Program-made: the position numbers and the translations under genes | Assembly (NCBI RefSeq): GCF_004309735.1 | Contig: NZ_SIXC01000005.1 | Span: forward strand, 1-64,000 | DNA: 64,000 nt | Direction of reading: 5' to 3' | DNA from: Desulfovibrio legallii | GTDB lineage: Bacteria > Desulfobacterota > Desulfovibrionia > Desulfovibrionales > Desulfovibrionaceae | The notes under the pieces: model-generated | The model's input: only the letters and a program-made list of their open reading frames with translations | Databases searched by the model: none | Told to the model about the DNA's origin: nothing | Part shown: positions 1-7,917 of the stretch, piece after piece | Numbering within the stretch: position 1 is the first letter of the stretch | Layout of the letters: each line of letters starts with the position of its first letter

Positions 1-20
1 ATTATATTTTTGACAAATTT

Positions 21-136
21 CTTTGGTGACCATGGAGGAGAGGGTACACCCGAACCCATTCCGAACTCGGTAGTTAAGCTCTCCATCGCCGATGATACTG
101 CATAACGTCATGTGGGAAAGTAGGCCGTCGCCAAAG
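21..136 (+). rRNA. rrf: 5S ribosomal RNA
   Basis: The ends CTTTGGTGAC and GTCGCCAAAG are complementary and close helix I. The interior holds the conserved stretch ACCCGAACCCATTCCGAACT of loop B/C and the GGGAAAGTAGG of loop E/helix IV. At about 116 nt the length is normal for bacterial 5S rRNA. It would be the last gene of an rRNA operon whose 23S lies left of the window, and an intrinsic terminator follows within 10 bases. Confidence 0.95.
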
Positions 137-143
137 ATTGCTC

Positions 144-187
144 ACAAACGCCCCTCGCCGCTCAACAGCGCGAGGGGCGTTTGTTTT
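144..187 (+). terminator. Intrinsic terminator of the rRNA operon
   Basis: A near-perfect 14-bp stem (positions 144-157 with 171-184, arms ACAAACGCCCCTCG and CGAGGGGCGTTTGT) encloses a short loop and runs into a T-rich tract. It sits directly after 5S rRNA. Confidence 0.9.
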
Positions 188-198
188 TGCGCGCTGTT

Positions 199-242
199 CT
201 CGTTGCGGTTGCGCGCGGTACTCGTTGCGGTTGTGCGCTGCC
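199..242 (+). repeat. Imperfect 22-bp tandem duplication
   Basis: Two adjacent 22-bp units start with CTCGTTGCGGTTG and differ at a few bases near their ends. They lie between the rRNA terminator and the first 127-bp element. No function is evident. Confidence 0.6.
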
Positions 243-279
243 CGCGCACTGACCGGCTGTCCTTACCCGTAAGCCGTCT

Positions 280-406
280 TAGAGCATTTAACACTTGAAA
301 TGCTCGCTTACGGCAGGCAAAAGCCTGCCTTCTCGCATTTCGTGGCAAGGATTTTTAAGAAAATCCTTGCAGAGCAGTTAGCTCATTTCATTCGCTAACT
401 GCCCTA
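280..406 (+). repeat. 127-bp MITE-like element, family A copy 1
   Basis: The element runs from TAGAGCATTTAAC to GCTAACTGCCCTA. It has four potential hairpins: GAGCATTT/AAATGCTC, GGCAGGC/GCCTGCC, GCAAGGATTTT/AAAATCCTTGC and AGTTAGC/GCTAACT. The outer 23 bp of both ends are imperfect inverted repeats (about 18 of 23 matching over the family). TA sits at both ends, as expected for a TA target duplication. The right-hand CTA at 404-406 is the TAG stop codon of the minus-strand gene that ends there. Cutting out the element with one TA would leave TAA as that gene's stop. Confidence 0.8.
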
Positions 407-1105
407 AAGTTTGCCGGCCTGGCAGATTTGTCCTTCGCCAAAGAGCGCCAGCTCGCCGGCCGCAAAGGCCTTCAGGCAGTCCGCCACGCTGGGCAGCCCC
501 GCGTGGTGGTATACGGCCATGCCCGCGGTCTGCAGTTCGCGTAGGGGCCGCAGGCCCAGGCCGCCGGCCAGCACTGCCCCCACGCCCATATCCCGCAAAG
601 CCTGTACCACGGCGGCGCAGTCGCCCTGTTCGTGGTGCAGCCCCGCGCGCACGCGCACTTCGCCCACCACGCCGTTGTGCACGCGCGCCAGAGTGAAGGT
701 GGTGCAGCGCCCGAAATGGGGCTCCGGGGCGGCGGCCAGCCCGCCGGGGGCTTGAGAGGGCACGGCCGCCAGCAATCCGTCCGTCGGGGGCGTGGCTTCT
801 TCTTCCTCAGCGCCGCCCACGGCACAGACGCCGCCTTCAATGCGCAGGGCCTGGCTGTGCACCAGCGCGCCGGCCACGCACTGCCGCGCCCGGCGCAGCA
901 GGCGGCCAAAGGTGTGGCGCGAAACGCCCATGCGCGCGGCGGCGGCGTCCATGTTCAGACCTTCCTGATCGGCCAGGCGTAAGGCCTCCAGGCCGTCCAG
1001 GGTAAGCACGGCCTCTTCCAGTTCGGTCATGGGCACGCCGCGCGGTTTGAAATAGCGGGCTTTGGGCAGGCCGCTGACGCGGCGACAGTGACAGGGACGG
1101 GCCAT
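404..1105 (-). CDS. DUF134 (UPF0251) DNA-binding protein fused to a NifX/NifB-type cofactor-binding domain
   Basis: The 233-aa product starts MARPCHCRRVSGLP, the typical DUF134 N-terminus, which fixes the start; longer in-frame extensions only shadow the next gene. Residues 1 to about 95 are DUF134 with a helix-turn-helix (AARMGVSRHTFGRLL). An acidic linker with EEEE follows. About residues 130-225 resemble dinitrogenase iron-molybdenum cofactor-binding proteins (NifX/NifB family). Such fusions are common in anaerobes, and a role in metal-cluster-linked regulation is inferred, not shown. It lies 28 bases downstream of the HDAC-like gene and is probably co-transcribed with it. Its stop codon is supplied by the end of MITE copy 1. 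Confidence 0.8.
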   Translation of the reverse strand: MARPCHCRRVSGLPKARYFKPRGVPMTELEEAVLTLDGLEALRLADQEGLNMDAAAARMGVSRHTFGRLLRRARQCVAGALVHSQALRIEGGVCAVGGAEEEEATPPTDGLLAAVPSQAPGGLAAAPEPHFGRCTTFTLARVHNGVVGEVRVRAGLHHEQGDCAAVVQALRDMGVGAVLAGGLGLRPLRELQTAGMAVYHHAGLPSVADCLKAFAAGELALFGEGQICQAGKL

Positions 1106-1133
1106 AGGCAATCCAAAAGGGGCGTTTGTAGGC

Positions 1134-2501
1134 TCAGACGCCGAATTCCGTTGCGCCGTGGGGGCTGTCGCCCTCCAGCAGCAGGACGTGGGCATAGCGG
1201 CCGCTTTTGCGGGCCTTGTCCGCCAGCTCCCGGCCCAGGGTGCGGCAGTGGGGGCAGGCGTGGCGCGGCGCGAGCAGGCAAAGGGAGCGGGCCACCCGCT
1301 CCGAACTGGTTTCCCAGCGGCCCAGACCGGAACAGTCCGGGCAGAGCCGCCAGCTTTCCCGCTGTTGTTCGCGCAGCATATCCGTATCATAAAAAATGTG
1401 TTTGGCGCGCGTCCACCAGCCGTCTTGGGCCTGGCCTTCCGTGGGCTGCTTGGGCGGGTGGAAGTAGACGTCCCGCACCTGCTCGCAGAGCCGGGCGATG
1501 TATTCGCCCACTTCCGGGCGCTGGCGGGTGGCTTCCGGCGTCCAGCCCGGTTCGCGGATGTCGGTGGCGGGCAGGCCGGCCAGGGCCAGGCAGATGCCCA
1601 GGTTGACGTAGGGCAGGGCTCCGCGGATGGCGTACCCGCCCTCCAGTACGGCGATGTGCGGCTTGAGGGCCGCGTTGAGGGCGGCGTAGCCCTGGGCCGA
1701 GAGTTTCATGTTGGCCAGGGGGTCGGTAAAGTGGTTGTCCTGCCCGGCGGAATTGATGATCAGGTCGGGCTGGAAATCTTCCAGCATGGGCAGCACAGCG
1801 TGGGTGATGGCGTAGAGGTAGCCTTCGTCGGAGGTTTCCGGCGGCAGGGGGATGTTGATGGTGCGGCCCAGTGCGCCGGGGCCGCCGCATTCACGCGGAA
1901 AGCCAGTGCCGGGATAGAGGGTGCGGCCGTCCTGGTGTAGCGAGATGAACAGGGTGTGCGGGTCGTTCCAGAAAATGTCCTGGGAGCCGTCGCCGTGGTG
2001 CACGTCCGTATCCACAATGGCTATACGCAGGGGGCGGCCGTCGGGGCGGGGATAGTGGTCGCGGATGTATTCCACCATGACGGCTTCATTGTTGATATTG
2101 CAGAAGCCGCGGTTGCCGTGCACCACGCGCATGGCGTGGTGCCCCGGAGGCCGCACCAGGGCAAAGGCGCGGTCTTCATGGCCTTCCAGCACCAGACGCG
2201 CGGCGCGGATGGCGCCGCCCGCCGAGGCCAGGTGCGAGTCGGTGCTCACCGCGCCCACCGAGGGCAGGCAAAAATGCACGCGGGCGAGCTGCTCCCGCGT
2301 GGCAAAGTCCGGCCGGTATTCGGTAATGCCGGGAATGTCGAACAGGCCTTCTTCCAGCAGCTGGTCTCGGGTGTAGAGCAGGCGCTCTTCCCGTTCGGGA
2401 TGGGTGGGCGCTATGGCCCAGTCAAAGGCCGGAAAAAACACGACCCCCAGCCGTTGCACAGCCTGCAAGGGGGCGGACGCCTGTAGCGCGGATTCAGTCA
2501 T
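1134..2501 (-). CDS. Histone deacetylase superfamily protein with C-terminal zinc ribbon-like tail
   Basis: The 455-aa product carries the HDAC/acetoin-utilization fold signatures: RPPGHHA (active-site His pair), DTDVHHGDGSQDIFW (Zn-binding Asp and His), SAGQDNHFTDPL (second Zn Asp region) and VLEGGYA (catalytic Tyr). Bacterial members deacetylate small molecules or proteins; the substrate here is unknown. The last ~80 residues add paired cysteines (CPDC and CPHC) that could form a zinc ribbon, which is not part of the core family. The start is ATG at 2501, overlapping the stop of the preceding small gene (ATGACTGA, 8 bp), which implies translational coupling. Confidence 0.85.
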   Translation of the reverse strand: MTESALQASAPLQAVQRLGVVFFPAFDWAIAPTHPEREERLLYTRDQLLEEGLFDIPGITEYRPDFATREQLARVHFCLPSVGAVSTDSHLASAGGAIRAARLVLEGHEDRAFALVRPPGHHAMRVVHGNRGFCNINNEAVMVEYIRDHYPRPDGRPLRIAIVDTDVHHGDGSQDIFWNDPHTLFISLHQDGRTLYPGTGFPRECGGPGALGRTINIPLPPETSDEGYLYAITHAVLPMLEDFQPDLIINSAGQDNHFTDPLANMKLSAQGYAALNAALKPHIAVLEGGYAIRGALPYVNLGICLALAGLPATDIREPGWTPEATRQRPEVGEYIARLCEQVRDVYFHPPKQPTEGQAQDGWWTRAKHIFYDTDMLREQQRESWRLCPDCSGLGRWETSSERVARSLCLLAPRHACPHCRTLGRELADKARKSGRYAHVLLLEGDSPHGATEFGV

Positions 2502-2829
2502 GGTCGTCCAGATCCTCAAAAATGTCGGCCCCGTAGCGGGCATCGGCCACCAGGCGCCCCATGTGCGCCAGGCCGAGCCCGTAGGCCAGATTGCTTTCCG
2601 CCAGGGCGGCGCAAAGGCGGCCATCCCCATCGTGGAGCACAAACAGCCCGCCGGGGCCGTCGGTCCTGCGGTAGACCGCGCAGTGTAACAGGTCGGGATC
2701 GCCCAGCCGGGTCGTCAGGGTATAGCCTTCGGGCGGCGCGCCATGGTCCGCAACGTGCGGGCCCCCTTCGGGCAGGGGCGCGAAGCGCACGCCCGCGCCT
2801 TCCGGTTCCAGTACATAGTATTCGTTCAT
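2494..2829 (-). CDS. Small acidic protein of unknown function, coupled to the HDAC-like gene
   Basis: The predicted protein has 111 residues, starts MNEYYVLEPEGAG, is acidic, and ends EDLDDHD. No family was recognised. Its stop overlaps the start of the HDAC-like gene by 8 bases, so the two are probably translated together. The order is this gene, then the HDAC-like gene, then the DUF134 gene. The Shine-Dalgarno is weak. A metal- or substrate-related partner role is only a guess from context. Confidence 0.65.
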   Translation of the reverse strand: MNEYYVLEPEGAGVRFAPLPEGGPHVADHGAPPEGYTLTTRLGDPDLLHCAVYRRTDGPGGLFVLHDGDGRLCAALAESNLAYGLGLAHMGRLVADARYGADIFEDLDDHD

Positions 2830-2970
2830 AGGACACCGCCTGTGTAGATTTCGGGAGCGGCTCCCGCGTGGAGCACCCCTGTAAAGCCGGACGCGCAGCC
2901 GTTTGCAGCCAACGTAAAAGTCTTGGGAGGGGGAGCATGGGGGCAGGGCCCCTTGCTCAAAAGGCTCCCT

Positions 2971-3097
2971 TAGAGTGTTTAACACTTGAAATGCTCGCTT
3001 ACGGCAGGCAAAAGCCTGCCTTCTCGCATTTCGTGGCAAGGATTTTCAAGAAAATCCTTGCAGAGCAATTAACTCATTTCATTCGTAAACTGCTCTA
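2971..3097 (+). repeat. 127-bp MITE-like element, family A copy 2
   Basis: It has the same 127-bp layout as copy 1, from TAGAGTGTTTAAC to GTAAACTGCTCTA. It is slightly decayed: GAGTG instead of GAGCA at the left, and AATTAACTC / GTAAAC changes in the right hairpin. It lies between the start of the small acidic gene and the 3' end of tmk, 29 bases from the tmk stop. Confidence 0.8.
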
Positions 3098-3126
3098 GCG
3101 CAAAGCCGCACAAGTCCGCGCTCGCG

Positions 3127-3780
3127 CTAGTCCAGCCCCCTGCCGCGCCTGCCCAGATGCGTTTCCAGGGCCGAACGGCACTGCAGGGCCACATCTTCGG
3201 GCGGCTGGGCCGCGTCAATAATGGCAAAGCGTTCTGGTTCCTCTTCGGCCAGGGCGCGGTAGCCCGTGCGTACGCGTTCGTGAAAGTCCAGGCTTTCGCT
3301 GTCGAAGCGTCCTTCGGAAACAACCAGCCCTTTGATCCGGTTGCGCTCACCGGCGCGGCCCAGGCCGCAGCGTACGGGCAGATCCAGCAGCAGGGTCAGG
3401 TCCGGCGCAAGGCCGCCTGTGGCCGCATCGTTAAGGCGGCGCAGATATTCCGTATCCAGACCGCGCCCGTAGCCCTGGTAGGCCAGGGTGGAATCGGTGT
3501 AGCGGTCGCAGAGCACAATTTGCCCGGCCTCCAGGGCGGGGCGGACGATTTCGGCCACGTGCTGGGCCCGGTCGGCCAGAAAAAGAAAGAGCTCCGCCCG
3601 GCTGGAAAGCCCGCGCGTGCGGCCATCCAGCAAAATGGAACGCAGACTGCGGCCCAAGTTGCAGCCCCCCGGTTCACGGGTGAGCACGGGGTCCAGCCCG
3701 TGGTCCGCCAGGTAGGCGGCCAGCGCCTCCATGACTGTGGATTTGCCGGCGCCCTCTATGCCTTCAAAAGAGATAAACAT
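3127..3780 (-). CDS. tmk: Thymidylate kinase
   Basis: This enzyme phosphorylates dTMP to dTDP with ATP in dTTP synthesis (cytoplasm). The 217-aa product begins MFISFEGIEGAGKSTV with the P-loop GIEGAGKS, followed by the TREPGG substrate loop and DRYTDSTLAYQG. Its length is normal for the family. The ATG at 3780 is preceded by a purine-rich GAAAGAAGA. The first 25 bases overlap the end of the upstream YhaM-like gene, so the two form an operon. Confidence 0.93.
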   Translation of the reverse strand: MFISFEGIEGAGKSTVMEALAAYLADHGLDPVLTREPGGCNLGRSLRSILLDGRTRGLSSRAELFLFLADRAQHVAEIVRPALEAGQIVLCDRYTDSTLAYQGYGRGLDTEYLRRLNDAATGGLAPDLTLLLDLPVRCGLGRAGERNRIKGLVVSEGRFDSESLDFHERVRTGYRALAEEEPERFAIIDAAQPPEDVALQCRSALETHLGRRGRGLD

Positions 3781-4805
3781 TCTTCTTTCACCACCTTCTG
3801 GGGAGCCGTCCTGGGGGGCGTCGTTTTTTTGGCGGCGGGCTGCGGCGTGTGCGCGGCCCGATAGAGGGGGCGGCTCAATGTGGCCTGCCAGGGGGTCCAG
3901 TCCTGCCCGGTTTCGCCCAGTTGGGCAAAAAGCCCCCGGCACTGGGCCATTTTGGCGTCCAGGTTGTCCGCATAGTGCAGAGCCAGGGCTTCGGGCGTCT
4001 GCGGCAGGCGCACGGCGCCGAATTCCAGCGTGCCGTGATGGCTCAGGACAAGGTGCTTGAAATGCTCCTGCAGGGCCGCGTCCAGGCCGGATTTGGCCAG
4101 CAGGGGGGAGAGCATCTCCAGCCCCAGCATAAGGTGCCCCAGAAGCCGGCCCTCGGTGGTGTAGTCGTTGGCCACGCCGCCGGAAAATTCCCGGATTTTG
4201 CCCACATCGTGAAACAGCGCGCCGGCCAGCAGGGTCTGGCGGTCCAGTTCGGGATACTGGTCGGCAATGCGGCGGCAGAGGGTGAAGACCCCCAGGGTGT
4301 GTTCCAGCAGGCCGCCCACATAGGCGTGGTGCACGCTTTTGGCTGCCGGGCAGACGCGGAAGCGGGCGCGCAGATCCGCATGGTGCAGAAAGCCCAGCGC
4401 CAGCTTGCGCCACGCCGGGTACACAAACTCCGCCTTGCAGAGGTTGGTGAGCTGGTCCAGCATGTCGTCCAGCGGATAGGGGCTGGCGGGCAGCAGGGCG
4501 GCCTGGTCCACTGCGGCGCATTCTTCAGGCGTGAGCAGGCGCAGCTGCTCCACAGAAAGCTGCACCTGGTCGCGATAAAGGCCGGCACGGCCTTCGGCCC
4601 AGACCAGCGTGCCCACGGGGATGGCGTTAAAGGCCGCGCTGAGGGGGTGCCAGATCTTGGCCTCCAGCGCGCCGCTGGCGTCGGCCAGGGTCAGCCGCCA
4701 ATAGGGGCCGTTGCGGGACTGCCCCTGCACGGCCTGACTCACGGCAAACAGTCCTCGCGCCTCGCCGGGGGGGGTAATGTCTTTGACGTAGCAGCCTTTT
4801 TCCAT
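3756..4805 (-). CDS. YhaM-like 3'-5' exoribonuclease (OB-fold plus HD domain)
   Basis: The 349-aa product has an N-terminal OB-fold-like region (about 10-95; YWRLTLADASGALEAKIW) and a central HD phosphohydrolase domain with LLEHTLG and LFHDVGKIREF, then SHHGTLEFG. This order matches YhaM-type 3'-5' exonucleases, which act on RNA and single-stranded DNA. The last ~40 residues are basic and Lys/Thr-rich. It overlaps tmk by 25 bases. The gene is divergent from surE with 74 bases between the starts. The OB/HD architecture is clear; exact substrate is inferred. Confidence 0.8.
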   Translation of the reverse strand: MEKGCYVKDITPPGEARGLFAVSQAVQGQSRNGPYWRLTLADASGALEAKIWHPLSAAFNAIPVGTLVWAEGRAGLYRDQVQLSVEQLRLLTPEECAAVDQAALLPASPYPLDDMLDQLTNLCKAEFVYPAWRKLALGFLHHADLRARFRVCPAAKSVHHAYVGGLLEHTLGVFTLCRRIADQYPELDRQTLLAGALFHDVGKIREFSGGVANDYTTEGRLLGHLMLGLEMLSPLLAKSGLDAALQEHFKHLVLSHHGTLEFGAVRLPQTPEALALHYADNLDAKMAQCRGLFAQLGETGQDWTPWQATLSRPLYRAAHTPQPAAKKTTPPRTAPQKVVKEECLSLLKA

Positions 4806-4879
4806 ATATCTTCCCTGAACGCGGCCGGATGTCGGCGCGCTACTGACCCAAATTTCCCTTGTTTGCGAGGTATTGTCAA

Positions 4880-5647
4880 ATGAAGGTTCTGCTCACCAAC
4901 GACGACGGCATCCGCGCGCCCGGCCTGCGCGCCCTGTACGCGGCCCTGCGCGAGGCCGGCCACACGGTGTGGGTGGTGGCGCCCATGCGCCAGCAGTCGG
5001 GCGTGGGGCACTCCCTGACCGTTTTCGAGCCCGTGCGCTCTATGGATATTGTGGAGCCGGACTTTACGGGCACGGGGATTTTCGGCACGCCCACGGACTG
5101 CGTGAAGCTGGCCTTGGGCCGTCTGCTGCCGGAACGGCCGGATATGGTCATCTCCGGCATCAATGCCGGGCCCAACGTGGGGCCGGACATTCTCTATTCC
5201 GGCACTGTGGGCGCAGCCACCGAGGCCGCCCACGAAGATCTGCCCAGTATGGCCGTTTCTCACGACCTCAACGGCGGCCCCACCGTGGACCCCCTGCCCC
5301 AGGCCCGGCACGCCGTGGCCCTGGCCGAGCGGGTGGACTGGGCTCGTCTGGGCCATCGCCGGGTGCTCAACGTCAATTATCCCGCCCGTCCGCTGGATGC
5401 GGCCCTGGGCCTGCGCGTCTGCGTGCAGACCAGTGCAGTGTGGAAAAACACCTACCTGGAGCGCAAAGACCCGCGCGGCGCGCCCTATTGGTGGCTGGAA
5501 GGCGAAATCCCGCCCGAAACCATCGAACCGCAGTCGGACAAAGACCTGCTCAGCCAGGGCTACATCACCCTGACGCCGCTCTGCTTCGAGTTTACGGACC
5601 GCCAGGGCCTGCAGGCCCTGGAAAGCATGAATCTGGACGCGCGATAA
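4880..5647 (+). CDS. surE: 5'/3'-nucleotidase SurE
   Basis: SurE is a metal-dependent phosphatase of nucleoside monophosphates and short polyphosphates. The 255-aa protein starts MKVLLTNDDGIRAPG, with the metal-binding Asp pair in NDDG, the Ser in QQSGVGHS and the Asn in SGINAGPNVG. The start is at 4880 because the family always begins just before LLTNDDG and GAGG lies ten bases upstream. An in-frame ATG 21 bases earlier has no such support. Confidence 0.95.
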   Translation: MKVLLTNDDGIRAPGLRALYAALREAGHTVWVVAPMRQQSGVGHSLTVFEPVRSMDIVEPDFTGTGIFGTPTDCVKLALGRLLPERPDMVISGINAGPNVGPDILYSGTVGAATEAAHEDLPSMAVSHDLNGGPTVDPLPQARHAVALAERVDWARLGHRRVLNVNYPARPLDAALGLRVCVQTSAVWKNTYLERKDPRGAPYWWLEGEIPPETIEPQSDKDLLSQGYITLTPLCFEFTDRQGLQALESMNLDAR

Positions 5648-5726
5648 GGACTTTTTGCCTGTTTTGGCGGGCCCCGGCGGCTAACCGACCTGTCCCCGCC
5701 CGCATACTCTTGTTGCTGCCGCGAAC

Positions 5727-5763
5727 CGGGCGAAAAGCCCGCCGTGTTCACGCGCCCTTTTTG
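5727..5763 (+). terminator. Possible weak terminator after surE
   Basis: A GGGCG arm pairs with CGCCC just before a run of five T. The loop is long and contains an alternative GGGC/GCCC pairing, so this is only a possible terminator. Confidence 0.35.
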
Positions 5764-5816
5764 CCGCACGGGGCGCGGGCCATTCCCCTTTGCGCGGATT
5801 TGGTGTATGGAAGATC

Positions 5817-5845
5817 TTGCCCCGCACGGGCTGTGAAGGTATATT
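5817..5845 (+). promoter_or_regulatory. Sigma-70-type promoter of fba
   Basis: TTGCCC and TATATT are separated by exactly 17 bases and lie 37 bases before the fba start codon. This matches housekeeping promoter spacing. Inferred from sequence only. Confidence 0.55.
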
Positions 5846-5881
5846 CCCGCCCCGCATCGCCAGTAACCCCCGGAGGAAGTC

Positions 5882-6808
5882 ATGCCCCTTACCAGTCCCA
5901 AAGAGATGTTTGCCGCAGCCTATGCCGGCGGCTACGCCGTCGGCGCGTTTAACGTCAATAACATGGAAATCATCCAGGGCATCATGGGGGCGGCCGCTTC
6001 GGAAAAATCGCCTGTTATTCTGCAGGTTTCTGCAGGTGCGCGCAAGTATGCGGGCCAGGTCTACATCATGAAGCTGGTAGAGGCCGCCCTGCAGGAAGAC
6101 CCCTCCATTCCCGTGGTGGTGCACCTGGACCACGGCCCCAGCTTTGAAATGTGCCGGGACTGCATTGACGGCGGCTTTACCTCCGTCATGATCGACGGCT
6201 CTCACCTGCCCTATGAGGAAAATATCGCCATCACCAAACAGGTGGTGGACTACGCCCACCCCCGCGGCGTGTGGGTGGAAGCCGAGCTGGGCAAGCTGGC
6301 CGGCATTGAAGAGCACGTTTCTTCGGCCGAGCACGTCTACACCGACCCGGACGAGGCCGTGGACTTTGTGCGCCGCACGGGCTGCGACTCCCTGGCCGTA
6401 GCCATCGGCACCAGCCACGGCGCTTACAAATTCAAGGGCGAAGCCAGGCTGGACTTTGAGCGCCTGCAGACCATCAGCAATAAGCTGCCCGGCTACCCCC
6501 TGGTGCTGCACGGGGCTTCCAGCGTGCCGCAGGAGTTTGTGGCCCTTTGCAACAAGTACGGCGGCCAGGTGGGCGGCGCCAAGGGCGTGCCCGAAGATAT
6601 GCTGCGCAAGGCTGCGGGCATGGGCGTGTGCAAGATCAACGTGGATACGGATATCCGTCTGGCCCTCACCGCCTCCATCCGTCAGTTTCTTACGGAGCAC
6701 CCGGAGCAGTTCGATCCCAGAGGCTACCTCAAGCCGGCCCGCGACGCTGTGCAGAACATGGTGGCCCACAAAATCCGCAACGTCATGGGGTCGTCCGGCA
6801 AGGCCTAG
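5882..6808 (+). CDS. fba: Class II fructose-1,6-bisphosphate aldolase
   Basis: This glycolytic/gluconeogenic enzyme reversibly splits fructose 1,6-bisphosphate into two triose phosphates using Zn2+. The 308-aa protein has the class II signatures VVVHLDHGPSFE (catalytic Asp, Zn His), VMIDGSHLPYEEN, EAELGKLAG (Zn Glu), AIGTSHG and VLHGASSVP. A strong Shine-Dalgarno GGAGGAAG precedes ATG. The gene stands just before gap, so two consecutive central-carbon steps are encoded together. Confidence 0.96.
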   Translation: MPLTSPKEMFAAAYAGGYAVGAFNVNNMEIIQGIMGAAASEKSPVILQVSAGARKYAGQVYIMKLVEAALQEDPSIPVVVHLDHGPSFEMCRDCIDGGFTSVMIDGSHLPYEENIAITKQVVDYAHPRGVWVEAELGKLAGIEEHVSSAEHVYTDPDEAVDFVRRTGCDSLAVAIGTSHGAYKFKGEARLDFERLQTISNKLPGYPLVLHGASSVPQEFVALCNKYGGQVGGAKGVPEDMLRKAAGMGVCKINVDTDIRLALTASIRQFLTEHPEQFDPRGYLKPARDAVQNMVAHKIRNVMGSSGKA

Positions 6809-6892
6809 GGCGCGGGGCGTTTTGCCCCGGCCAGGGCCTTTTCGGCCAGACCCCGGTATATAGCAACATCTTCACGCATTAAGGAGCGCCCC

Positions 6893-7894
6893 ATGCCCGT
6901 CAAACTGGGACTGAACGGCTTCGGCCGCATCGGCCGGTATCTGCTGCGGCTCATGGCCGACGAACAGGACATGACCATTGCCGCCATCAATGCCCGCGCC
7001 GACAACGCGGCTCTGGCCTATCTCTTCAAATATGACTCCACCTACGGCACGTTTGCCGGCAGTGTGGATCACGATGCGGACGGCATCATCGTCAACGGCC
7101 GGCATATTGCCGTTACCCGCTGCAAGGCCGGTGAATGGGAATGGGACCGCCTGGGCGTGAGCCTGGCCGTAGAGACTACGGGCACTATCAAGGACCGTGA
7201 AGGCCTGAGCAGACACCTGGATCGCGGGGCCAAAAAGGTGGTCATTTCCGCGCCCGGCAAGGATGTGGACGCCATGATCGTCATGGGCGTGAACCACGAT
7301 ATCTACGACGGCGGCAAGCACAAGGTCATCTCTGCCGCCTCTTGCACCACCAACTGTCTGGCCCCGGCGGCCAAGGTGCTGCACGAGCTCTGCGGCATCC
7401 GCCACGGGCTCATGACCACCATCCACTCCTACACCATGAGCCAGCGCATTCTGGACGGCTCCCACAAAGACTGGCGTCGCGGCCGCGCGGCGGCGGTTTC
7501 CATGGTGCCTTCCAGCACGGGCGCGGCCAAGGCCGTGGGGCAGGTGCTGCCGGAACTGGCGGGCAAGCTCAACGGCATGTCCGTGCGCGTGCCCACCTTT
7601 GACTGCTCTCTGGTGGACCTGACCTGCGAGGTGGAGCGCCCCTGCGACGCGGCCGCCGTCAATGCCGCCTTCAAGGCCGCCAGCGCCGGGCCCTTGGGCG
7701 CGCATTTCGGCTATTCCGACGAGCCGCTGGTTTCCATCGACTACAAGGGCAGTACCTGTGGCGGCGTGCTGGACGCCCTCTCCACCCAGGTGCTGGACCA
7801 GACCATGGTCAAGCTGCTGCTCTGGTACGATAATGAGGCCGGCTTCACCAACCAGCTGCTGCGCCTGCTGCGCATGGTGGCCAAGGACTGCTGA
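6893..7894 (+). CDS. gap: Glyceraldehyde-3-phosphate dehydrogenase, type I
   Basis: It oxidises glyceraldehyde 3-phosphate with NAD(P)+ and phosphate to 1,3-bisphosphoglycerate. The 333-aa sequence has the Rossmann start LGLNGFGRIGRY, the catalytic ISAASCTTNCLAP with the nucleophilic Cys, and the conserved end WYDNEAGFTNQLL. The ATG follows AAGGAGCGCCCC. It is 84 bases downstream of fba; the spacer contains a small GC hairpin but no clear terminator, so read-through from the fba promoter is plausible. Confidence 0.96.
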   Translation: MPVKLGLNGFGRIGRYLLRLMADEQDMTIAAINARADNAALAYLFKYDSTYGTFAGSVDHDADGIIVNGRHIAVTRCKAGEWEWDRLGVSLAVETTGTIKDREGLSRHLDRGAKKVVISAPGKDVDAMIVMGVNHDIYDGGKHKVISAASCTTNCLAPAAKVLHELCGIRHGLMTTIHSYTMSQRILDGSHKDWRRGRAAAVSMVPSSTGAAKAVGQVLPELAGKLNGMSVRVPTFDCSLVDLTCEVERPCDAAAVNAAFKAASAGPLGAHFGYSDEPLVSIDYKGSTCGGVLDALSTQVLDQTMVKLLLWYDNEAGFTNQLLRLLRMVAKDC

Positions 7895-7917
7895 GCCCGT
7901 CAGCGTCAAGGATGCCC

